Shown one piece after another: positions 1 to 6,563 of a stretch of DNA of 37,660 nt (within the stretch, counting starts at the first letter, position 1; every line of letters starts with the position of its first letter). Origin of the DNA: CAYSYM01 sp964435115 (GTDB lineage Bacteria > Chloroflexota > UBA6077 > CF-72); NCBI GenBank assembly GCA_964435115.1, contig CAYSYM010000038.1, positions 1-37,660 on the forward strand, in the 5' to 3' direction. The notes below the pieces were generated by a model. The model saw only the letters and a list, made by a program, of their open reading frames with translations. It was not told the origin of the DNA and did not search any database. The position numbers were made by a program, and so were the translations under genes.

Positions 1-91
1 TCGCCTGCCGCCAGATGCTCCGCGCTTACACTGCCGCGCCAGTGTGAGCAGTTACGCTCATTCCGGAAGAGAGCTTAGGCGGAGGCCCAGG

Positions 92-709
92 ATGTATACT
101 GCTAGACTGAATTCCACCCGAAGGCGGCTGGTCTTGCTGGGGGCGTTGGGCTTGAGCGTACTGATCGCCGCCCCGGTGGTCGCTGTGGCGCAGAACCGGC
201 CCGGTCCGGACTACAGCAAGTTCCCGCCGGAGAAGCGGGCCTTGCTTGAGGCACAGGATCGTGCGATTGCCACGGCACAGGCAGGTCCGAAACCCCCCAA
301 GGACCCACGCGACTCCAAAGGGAATGTGCCGCAAGCTGCTCCCCCTCCACCACGTCCAGGCTCTCAGCCACGCCGGCTGGCAGGCGCAGGGACCATCATC
401 GAGACCGGCCTTGCCCCCTTCCCCGCGCAGCAGTTCTTTGGGCAGAACCGTTGGGTTGAGACCAAGGGTGGCAACGATGTCGTCGTCTACGCCGGGGCCG
501 ACGGGGAAGACCCGAGCCAGGGGGTGGTCGTCGTCCAGGTGACTCGCAACCACGCCGGCATCGACGGTGGAGCCTTCCCGACGCCGCGCAAGGCCGGGGC
601 TGTGCGTGTTACCGGTGCTCAGGGGGAGGTGTTGACGCTCACCGCGACAGACGGAACCACCTTTACCTTCGACGTGGCGTCACGGCGATTCGGTCCTACG
701 ACACCATAG
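92..709 (+). CDS. Small secreted protein of unknown function
   Basis: A 205-residue protein. I chose the ATG at 92 because GGAGG lies six bases before it; an upstream in-frame GTG at 44 has no such site. The N-terminus is a textbook signal peptide: basic residues (STRRR) at 8-12, then a hydrophobic stretch at about 13-33 ending in VAVAQ, a plausible signal peptidase I site. The mature protein has a Pro/Lys-rich linker at about 60-100. A beta-rich C-terminal part follows, with Val-rich strands near 145-160 and the phrase TLTATDGTTFTFDV near the end. I see no Cys and no catalytic motif. Family not recognised. It is probably exported and it stands alone, with the broken mobile elements downstream. 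Confidence 0.72.
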   Translation: MYTARLNSTRRRLVLLGALGLSVLIAAPVVAVAQNRPGPDYSKFPPEKRALLEAQDRAIATAQAGPKPPKDPRDSKGNVPQAAPPPPRPGSQPRRLAGAGTIIETGLAPFPAQQFFGQNRWVETKGGNDVVVYAGADGEDPSQGVVVVQVTRNHAGIDGGAFPTPRKAGAVRVTGAQGEVLTLTATDGTTFTFDVASRRFGPTTP

Positions 710-883
710 GCTTGACCCTCCTGGGTGCGCCACTGCGGATGGTCTTCCATCGCATACGGAGACTCGCCACGCTGGCCCGCTACCGCCTGCCATCCGGGCG
801 CCCGCTAAATTGACAGGCCGCCCCGGCAGGGGGTGCCGGGGAGGCCCGACGGTGGGGTACACCAGTAGCGGCCGGACGCGGTA
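710..883. other. Intergenic spacer before the IS256 remnant
   Basis: No convincing gene. The minus-strand reading through here is Pro/Arg/Ala-rich and has the composition of a shadow frame. A GGTGGCGTCCC stretch just after 888 could be the outer end of the IS256-type element, but no partner terminal repeat is present to test it. Confidence 0.4.
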
Positions 884-976
884 GAGATGGGTGGCGTCCC
901 GGCGGCGCTGGAAAAGTGAGGCGGCGTAGGCTCCGACGGTAGGTCTCGCAAACCACCGACCGGAGGAACTACGCCG

Positions 977-1155
977 ATGCAGAGAATAGCGCCGAGCGCC
1001 ACCCTGGAAGCCCAGATCACCGACCTGCTGACCGCAGGCATCAGCAATCCTGAGCAGTTGGCCGAGGTGGGGCGGCTGGGCACGCGCCTGGTCTTGCAGC
1101 GCGCCGTCGAGGACGAGGTTGCCGCCTTCTTGAGCCGCGCCCGCTACGAACGCGC
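977..1155 (+). pseudogene. IS256-family (Mutator) transposase, N-terminal fragment
   Basis: Only about the first 60 residues of an IS256-type transposase remain. The ATG follows GGAGG (962-966) at a good distance. The hallmark is the segment RLVLQRAVEDEVAAFLSRAR followed by YERA, which matches the conserved N-terminus of this family (LVLQRALEDEV..FLGRARYER). After YERA the expected GYRNGY-type region is absent, and the reading becomes the antisense of the neighbouring TnsAB gene, so the element was cut at about 1,150-1,160. The DDE catalytic domain is missing and the fragment cannot be active. Confidence 0.72.
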
Positions 1156-3066
1156 CGCGAACGCCGCCCGGGGGCTCTGCCCGAGGGCGGGATGGTCGAG
1201 GGTGTCGTAGACCTCCTCGGCCCACTCCGTCAGCCGGTCGTCGAGGGCGCCGAGCGTCCAGGCGGCCTGGGCGCGCGGGTCTGTCGCACGGGTCAGCAGG
1301 CGCACGTCCCGCGTGCCCTGGGTGTTGCCGGTCAGGGTGTGGATGAAGCGGGTGTTGGTCGTGCCGAACAGCCGCTCGCACACCGAGCCGAAGCGCGGCT
1401 GGGCACTGGGGCGGGTCTTCTTGGCGCACTCGTAGCGGGCGAGCAACGTCTCGAAGTAGGTGCTCCCGAACTCGGGCCCTCCGTCGACCACGAGCGTCTG
1501 CGGGAAGCGGCCGTGGCGGCGCACGCACGCGCGCAGGACCATCAGGCAGGAGCGATAGCTCGGCGGGTCGAAGCCGAGCGCGAGGGCCAGCAGGCGGCGC
1601 GAGTAGGCGTCGACCAGGAACGTCGCCCACGGGCGCCCGAGATTGCGCCCCGTCTGGGAGCAGACCAGTTCCACATCGAGCTCGGTGTGGTCGATGTGGC
1701 AGATCTTGAAGGGCCGGTCCCCGTGCCGGGGCGTGGCGCGCGTCAGCTCCCAGTAGAACGGCTCCTGGCGATAGGCTGCCGGCCGGCCCTGCCGCCGGCC
1801 GGTCTGCTCGGGCCCCGACCGCCGCCGGATCTCCCGCAGGAACGTCTTGTAGCTGGCGACGACCACGCCCCGGGCCGCCCCCGCGCGGACGAGGGCGGCG
1901 TACGCCGCCACCTTGCTCTTCTGCTTGGGCGTCTCGTAGTCGGCGGCGATGACCTCGGCCATCAGCGCGAGGGTAGCCTCCGACAGCTTACGGGTCCGGT
2001 TGCCCCGCTCGCCCCAGCCGGGCAGCAACCCGACGTACCCGCAGCCGTGCGTCCGCTCGGCGGCGCGGTAGCGCGCCAGCCAGCGCCGCGCCGTGCGCGC
2101 GGGCGTCCCCACCGAGGGCATCCGCTCCCCCGGCAGATGCGGGGCGAGCAGGTGGTAGCGCCGATTCGCCTCGGCGTAGGCCGCCGGGCTCGCGCGCGCC
2201 AGACGCGCCCGGGCGTCCGCGCTGAGGCCGCCGTCTCGCCGCTCCGGCAAGCCCGTCACCGTCCCGGCGCGGACGAGCGCCTCGAAGCGCGCCCGGGGCA
2301 CCTCGACCAGTGCGCCATTGGCGGCGAGCAAGGCGACCCGCGTCTCCCCCGCGTTCGCCAGCAGCCATGGCCGGCCATCCCAGATCACCTCCGCCCCGGC
2401 CTGCACCGTCAGCGACCGCGGCCCGGCGACGCCGTCGTCAGGCATCGGCGCCGCGTCCAGGAAGAGCCGGACCCGACCGGGGTCGGCGAGCGGGGCACGA
2501 CGCAGGTCCAGCGCCAGGCAGTCCGTCGCGATCAGGGTGTAGATCTCGTCGGCGCTGACGCCCGCGGCGCGCCGGAACAGCTCGAGCAGGCTCAGCCCCG
2601 GCTCGTCGGCGACCAGCGCCCGGACGGCGCGCCCCACCTCGGCCGCGACGACCGGCCGGTCGGCCCGCAGGTAATCCTCCAGGAACACCAGATTGCGCTG
2701 GTGGATCGGGTCGAGTTCGGCGGCGGACCGCACGCGATACCGCAGCCCGTCGCGCTCCGCCACCGCCTCGCCCGGCGGACACCGCCACCGGCCGTCCTCC
2801 CCCCGCTGGTAGCGGTTGGGGCTCTTGGCCGCCAGGCGGGTTAGCTCCTCCTCCGTCTTCCATTCCTCCCAACTGGCACCGCCCTGACGGAGCACGAAGT
2901 AGTCGGGCGCATGCACCACCCCCAGCTGCCGCCCATCGGGGGCCGGGTAGCGGAGCTTGAGCGGGGGCGGCTGGTCGTGGAGCTCCAGGACGTCCGGGTC
3001 GTGCTCCATCGCGTAAATCGCCGCCAGCTCCACCCGATGGCTCTCGAACTGGATGGTCACCCCCAT
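1144..3066 (-). CDS. TnsA-TnsB fusion transposase (Tn7-like), truncated
   Basis: A 640-residue protein counted from the first ATG. The N-terminus is a TnsA-like endonuclease: FESHRVE (Glu8), APDYF (Asp55) and WEEWKTE (Glu68/Lys70) fit the E-D-(E/Q)xK nuclease motif of TnsA. A TnsA C-terminal-like helical part follows (about 125-205). Next comes a TnsB/Mu-type part with helix-turn-helix region (about 285-440) and an rve/DDE core with Asp459 (HIDHTE), Asp528 (VVDGGPEF) and Glu564 (ERLFGT). The Mu C-terminal domain stops at SPRAAFAARS, so roughly 80-100 residues are missing compared with the family. Upstream of the ATG the same frame still reads like the family (AGNVSGRYPSRK) but has no start codon, so the 5' end is probably cut too. 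In Tn7-like elements TnsA and TnsB cut and join the transposon ends. No TnsC, TniQ/TnsD or Cas gene is in the window, so this is a relic. Confidence 0.8.
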   Translation of the reverse strand: MGVTIQFESHRVELAAIYAMEHDPDVLELHDQPPPLKLRYPAPDGRQLGVVHAPDYFVLRQGGASWEEWKTEEELTRLAAKSPNRYQRGEDGRWRCPPGEAVAERDGLRYRVRSAAELDPIHQRNLVFLEDYLRADRPVVAAEVGRAVRALVADEPGLSLLELFRRAAGVSADEIYTLIATDCLALDLRRAPLADPGRVRLFLDAAPMPDDGVAGPRSLTVQAGAEVIWDGRPWLLANAGETRVALLAANGALVEVPRARFEALVRAGTVTGLPERRDGGLSADARARLARASPAAYAEANRRYHLLAPHLPGERMPSVGTPARTARRWLARYRAAERTHGCGYVGLLPGWGERGNRTRKLSEATLALMAEVIAADYETPKQKSKVAAYAALVRAGAARGVVVASYKTFLREIRRRSGPEQTGRRQGRPAAYRQEPFYWELTRATPRHGDRPFKICHIDHTELDVELVCSQTGRNLGRPWATFLVDAYSRRLLALALGFDPPSYRSCLMVLRACVRRHGRFPQTLVVDGGPEFGSTYFETLLARYECAKKTRPSAQPRFGSVCERLFGTTNTRFIHTLTGNTQGTRDVRLLTRATDPRAQAAWTLGALDDRLTEWAEEVYDTLDHPALGQSPRAAFAARS

Positions 3067-3112
3067 CTTGCGGCTGGGGTAACGCCCGCTGACATTCCCC
3101 GCCCGGCTGTGG

Positions 3113-3249
3113 ACATGGCGGGCCTGCTGGCGGTCCAGATCCTGGCGACCGCCGACCCCGAGCTGATGCGGCGCCTGAAGGCGTACAAGCGCGAGCTGTG
3201 GGAGGCCGCGGCGCAGCAGGACGCCGAGGTGAGCCAGCCGTCCGACTAG
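3113..3249 (+). pseudogene. purE: purE C-terminal fragment
   Basis: The last ~45 codons of N5-carboxyaminoimidazole ribonucleotide mutase (purine biosynthesis). The reading AGLLAVQILATADPELMRRL, then KAYKRELWEAA and the stop, closely follows the usual PurE ending (NAALLAAQILALxDPELxxRLxxYR). The catalytic N-terminal two thirds are missing: upstream of about 3,113 the sequence becomes the antisense of the tnsAB 5' end. No start or ribosome binding site exists, so it is a dead fragment. It shows that this junction arose by recombination or insertion involving a purE locus. Confidence 0.66.
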
Positions 3250-3440
3250 CGGCCGGTAGTGATGCCGCGGATGGCCAGCCCGGCCATGAACAGGCAGCCC
3301 AGGCCGTAGGCGAGCGGGTCCGGCAGCCGCCTGCTGGCCAGGTACTGGTTGACGTCGATCAGTCTGGCCGTCCACCCGGCCGAGCCGCGGCGCAGTTGTC
3401 GCCACCGGAGCAGCACCGCGATGACCGGTCCTGATACCAC
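3246..3440 (-). CDS. Small hydrophobic hypothetical protein (doubtful)
   Basis: A 64-residue reading from a GTG. It has two hydrophobic stretches, one at the start (VIAVLL) and one near the C-terminus (AYGLGCLFMAGLAI), separated by a basic middle. That layout fits a small membrane protein or a fragment of a larger one. There is no clear ribosome binding site. It lies convergent to the purE fragment and overlaps its stop by a few bases. I do not recognise a family; it may be a remnant. Confidence 0.27.
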   Translation of the reverse strand: MVSGPVIAVLLRWRQLRRGSAGWTARLIDVNQYLASRRLPDPLAYGLGCLFMAGLAIRGITTGR

Positions 3441-3526
3441 GAGTCGGTCGGTCCCGCCCCCGCCCACCCCAGGGTCTGGCGAGCACCGCCGCACTCACCG
3501 CACGTTAATGCGTCCGCATCGTACTC

Positions 3527-3619
3527 GCGGCCAGCTTATGCTTCCATGCCCTCGCCACAGGTGCGTCTTCGCAGGACGTCATGCCCCCTGAGCGAATCTG
3601 GCGGCCAGCTTATGCTTCC
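3527..3619. repeat. Pair of 19-bp direct repeats
   Basis: GCGGCCAGCTTATGCTTCC occurs identically at 3527-3545 and 3601-3619, 74 bp apart. A weaker relative (TTAATGCGTCC) lies just before at about 3505-3515. The repeats sit upstream of tnsAB and just before the broken methyltransferase, where a Tn7-like right end with TnsB-binding sites would be expected. An ACA trinucleotide at 3631-3633 could be the terminus. This assignment is inference; the repeats themselves are plain in the sequence. Confidence 0.5.
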
Positions 3620-3647
3620 CGCCCCGGCCAACATATGGGTTGAGTAA

Positions 3648-4351
3648 CACGAGCACAGCTTCCTGACCAGCCTCTCGCGGGCGCTCTGCCCGGGCGGCGT
3701 GCTGACGTACATCATCCCGCAACGGCGTCTTGGGGTGTCCGCGCGCTACCTGGCGGCGCACCTCCACTGCCTTCCGCATCTACCGCTTCCCTGATCCGGA
3801 GTTCGCCGCCTTCGGCCAGGTGGTGCTGCTGGGCATGAAGCGCCCACAGGCCGCGCCCGACGGCACCGCGCAGGCGGAGCTGGAGCGCTGGAGTGAGGCC
3901 GACCTGCCGCCCCTGCCAGACAGGCCTGACGTCCCACCGCTGGTGGTGCCGGCGCTCCCCGCGGCGGAGATCCTGTTTACGCCGCTCGCGTTCGATCCAC
4001 GGCTGGCCGCGGACGAGGCGCGCGGTCGTGGCGTGTGGCAGCAGCCGACCTTCGCCGAGCAGCTCTGGCCTCAGGATGAGCGGTCCGTTCGGCCGCTCAT
4101 GCCGCTCCGCCGCGGGCACCTGGCGCTCCTGATCGCCGCCGGACTGCTCAACAACGCGGTCCTGGAACAGGGCGGCCGAAAGGTGCTGGTCAAGGGACGG
4201 GCACGCAAGGAGTTGGTCGAGGTCGATGGCGACCCCGACACCGAGGTGCACTGCGAAGTCCTCCGCACCTCCGTTGTGGTCCTGCACCTGGACGATGGCC
4301 GTTTCGAGATCGTGGAGCAGGGCGGCGACGCCGGAGAGAAGCGCGCCGCTG
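3648..4351 (+). pseudogene. DUF6094-type DNA methyltransferase-like protein, frameshifted
   Basis: Two frames together give the C-terminal two thirds of a DUF6094 protein, a methyltransferase-like family common on plasmids and integrative elements. Frame one reads HEHSFLTSLSRALCPGGVL, then TYIIPQRRL and SARYLAAHL. At about 3,760 the match moves to another frame: FRIYRFPDPEFAAFGQVVLLG, later RPLMPLRRGHLALLIAAGLLNN, and ends near VVVLHLDDGRFEIVEQ. An in-frame TAA at 3645-3647 and the loss of the SAM-binding N-terminus also break the gene. A sequencing error could explain the single frameshift but not the missing N-terminus. The product is not expected to be functional. Confidence 0.68.
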
Positions 4352-4780
4352 ATGGTCGAAGGCGAGCTGCCGGAGGAGGGGCTTGCGGCCCTGGACGGCG
4401 ACGGTGGGGATGTATTCCTCGCGCTCGCTCGGAAGCTGGCTGATGCGGACGGAGCCGTCGCCGACGAGCGGTCGCTGGAGGCGCTCTTCGCCCAGGCCCG
4501 CTCGGAGGAAGAAGGTGCTAATGAGCTCCTGACCGACGGGCCGTGGACGGACGACGAGCAGGGTCCCAGCGGCGCGGGCGCTGCCGCAGCTCCTGCCGCG
4601 GTGGTCCCCGATCCGCTCTCGCTCTTCGGCGCAATGGACGCGCCACCCGCCGACCGGGTCGAGGCCGGGGCGCGGGGCCGCATCCGCACCTTCGACCAGT
4701 TGGCCGTCGCCATGCGCCGGCGTCGTCGGTCGAAGCACCCTGTGGGCACGGGTGGCCAGCTCGACCTGTTCGCCGCGTGA
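4352..4780 (+). CDS. Hypothetical acidic protein downstream of the methyltransferase remnant
   Basis: A 142-residue protein. The N-terminal half is acidic and helical (LAALDGDGGDVFLALARKL), the middle is Ala/Pro-rich, and the C-terminus has a basic patch (RRRRRSK) before a GGQLDLF ending of a kind often seen on plasmid-type proteins. The ATG follows GGAGAG with a long spacing of about 13 bases. It may be a separate gene coupled to the DUF6094 remnant or the frameshifted tail of that protein. Family not recognised. A 12-bp hairpin starts five bases after the stop. Confidence 0.5.
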   Translation: MVEGELPEEGLAALDGDGGDVFLALARKLADADGAVADERSLEALFAQARSEEEGANELLTDGPWTDDEQGPSGAGAAAAPAAVVPDPLSLFGAMDAPPADRVEAGARGRIRTFDQLAVAMRRRRRSKHPVGTGGQLDLFAA

Positions 4781-4784
4781 GCAC

Positions 4785-4812
4785 GAGGAGGGGCGGAGTG
4801 CCGCCCCTCCTC
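4785..4812 (+). terminator. Strong stem-loop after the methyltransferase block
   Basis: GAGGAGGGGCGG and its exact reverse complement CCGCCCCTCCTC are separated by four bases (AGTG): a perfect 12-bp GC-rich stem directly behind the stop codon. There is no immediate T-run. A second, weaker hairpin follows at 4829-4849 (GAGGGC/GCCCTC) around a CTTTTTC loop. Together they probably end transcription of the upstream block. Confidence 0.65.
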
Positions 4813-5023
4813 GATCCGCACAGCATGAGAGGGCCTTTTTCATGCCCTCGACTCCTCCGGGAGTGTCCCGCCGACAAGCGCGATCTGAGAGGACGGCGTC
4901 CTGTGCCCTCAGTGCATCCGGGGCGGCACGTGCGCAGCACGGTTTTCTTGGGTGTGTCCACCGCCCTCCAGAGGTTGCCCCAGGGTGGCATCTCGGGTAG
5001 CATCTCAGGTAGTGAGGGCGCAG

Positions 5024-5392
5024 ATGGCGACCACCGCGGACACCCTGGCGGCCCATCGACGGGCGATGGCGCAGCCCATCGGGGAGATCGCCCGCTTCCT
5101 GCAGGAGGTGCTCGGCCAGCGCCTGACGGCCGTGATCGCCGGCGTGCAGGACGCCAAGGCGGTGGGCAAGTGGGCCCGCGCTGGGCGCACCCCGTACCCG
5201 GAGGCCGAGCGGCGTCTCCGCGACGCTTACCAGGTCGTGGAGCTGCTGCTGCGCGTCGAGTCGCCCGCGACGATCCGCGCGTGGTTCCTGGGCATGAACC
5301 CGCTGCTGGACGACGAGGCGCCGGCGTTGGCCCTGGCCGAAGACCCGGCGGCCGTGCTGGACGCGGCGCGGGCCTTCGTCGCCAACGGGTGA
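5024..5392 (+). CDS. Xre/MbcA/ParS-type antitoxin of a RES-Xre module
   Basis: A 122-residue protein. The N-terminal half is helical (about 10-60, with QDAKAVGKWARAG resembling the recognition-helix region). The C-terminal half is the toxin-binding domain of Xre/MbcA/ParS antitoxins: TIRAWFLGMNPLLDDEAPAL fits the W...NP.L....P pattern, and it ends in AARAFVANG as in the family. Antitoxins of this class neutralise the RES NADase and usually repress their own promoter. The stop overlaps the GTG of the toxin gene (GTGA), the usual arrangement. The start has no strong ribosome binding site (GAGGGCGCAG precedes it). Confidence 0.85.
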   Translation: MATTADTLAAHRRAMAQPIGEIARFLQEVLGQRLTAVIAGVQDAKAVGKWARAGRTPYPEAERRLRDAYQVVELLLRVESPATIRAWFLGMNPLLDDEAPALALAEDPAAVLDAARAFVANG

Positions 5393-6075
5393 CGGACGCC
5401 ACCCGCCAAGGTCCGCGGCCGTCGAGGCCGCACCCGCCCGACACGGCGACCCCGCCCGCGGTGCTCTACCGCCTCGGGCGGCGACCCGACCCGCTCGCGC
5501 TGCCACCCTGGGACGTCACCGGGGCCGAGCGGTTCGACGATCCCCGGCGGCAGTTCCGCGTCCTGTACGCGGCGGAGCAGCGCCTGGCCTGCTTCGTCGA
5601 GACGCTCGCCCCCTTCCGGCCGCGCATCGCCCTGCTGGCCCAGCTCCGCGCCGAGGGTGGCGCCCTGCCGCCTGAGGCCGGCCGGGTGCCGCCCGACTGG
5701 AACCAGCGGCGCCTGGTGGGCCGCTTCCGGCTGGCGCCGCGCCAGCACTGGCTCGACCTGCGCTCGCCGCGCACCTGCGAGCTGCTGCGGGTGGAGTTGG
5801 CCGACGTGCTCGTCCGCCTCGGGCTGGAGGACCTGGACGTCAGCGGGGTCCGGGGGCCGGGCCGTGCCCTGACCCAGGCGATCGCGCGCTGGGCGTACGA
5901 GCACGGCTTCCGGGGCATCGCCTACCGCAGCCGGTTCGACGACGCCCTCACCTGCTGGGCGGTGTTCGAAGGAGCAAGCTGGGAGCCGGAAGGGCCGCCC
6001 GAGCTGATCACCCGGCGCGACCCCGACCTGCGCGCCGCCGCCCGGTTGTTCGGCCTGCAGCTCGGGCGCGGTTAG
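5389..6075 (+). CDS. RES-domain toxin (NAD+-degrading family)
   Basis: A 228-residue RES-family protein whose GTG overlaps the antitoxin stop by four bases. Characterised RES toxins of this two-gene type degrade cellular NAD+. Motifs seen: YRLGRR at 27-32, RVLYAAEQRLACFVETL at 57-73 with Tyr60 and Glu71 as likely active-site residues, and GIAYRSRFDDALTCWAVFEG at 176-195 with Ser181, the Ser of the RES name. The length is in the range of longer RES proteins, and the middle has a fairly long insert (about 85-125). Arg, Glu and Ser are all present, so the toxin looks intact. Assignment of individual residues is by analogy. Confidence 0.87.
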   Translation: MTDATRQGPRPSRPHPPDTATPPAVLYRLGRRPDPLALPPWDVTGAERFDDPRRQFRVLYAAEQRLACFVETLAPFRPRIALLAQLRAEGGALPPEAGRVPPDWNQRRLVGRFRLAPRQHWLDLRSPRTCELLRVELADVLVRLGLEDLDVSGVRGPGRALTQAIARWAYEHGFRGIAYRSRFDDALTCWAVFEGASWEPEGPPELITRRDPDLRAAARLFGLQLGRG

Positions 6076-6563
6076 GTCGCGCTCTTGGCGCGTCAGCAAG
6101 CATCTCTGCCTATCCGCCCGCAGATCGGGCACGTGCAGGGCGACGCGGCGGATGGTCGTGGCGCGGTCGCGGGGGAGGACCAGGCCGGGGGCATTGCTGC
6201 CGGGCATGCGGGCCCGAGCGCGGGGGCCTCGCCCACCGGTTGCGACAGCTACGCTGCTCGAACACGATGAGAGTCAGCGTGCCGCCCGACCAGCTCTCCG
6301 CGCTCAGCGAATGGGACGGTCCCGCCTCAGGCCAGCTCGGCATCCTGGCCATCCATGAGGATCGCCTACAGCGCCACGCCTGCCGACGGTGGTACCGGTT
6401 CCTCGGCGCCCATGTGGCGCAGGTCCATGGCCTGCTCGCTGACGGACGAGTACCAGCTTCTACCAGCAATGGAGCGTCTGAGGGCTTCGACCGCCACGTC
6501 GGAGGTTGGGAATCGGTCTGGGCGACGTGTGTCATTGCCGGACGTTGGACACGAGGCGCAGGA
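6076..6563. other. Gene-free stretch of about 490 bases
   Basis: Several overlapping readings exist on both strands, but none shows a recognisable fold, hydrophobic pattern or ribosome binding site, and all look like high-GC chance frames. It may hold decayed coding sequence. I see no convincing repeat or RNA structure. Confidence 0.4.

Noticed and set aside
3115..3498. Extension of the tnsAB frame upstream to 3498
   Set aside because: Beyond about 3,110 the frame is antisense to the purE fragment and has shadow-type composition, so it is not part of the transposase.
3527..3619. CRISPR array
   Set aside because: Only two clear repeat copies, unequal context, no further units and no cas genes.
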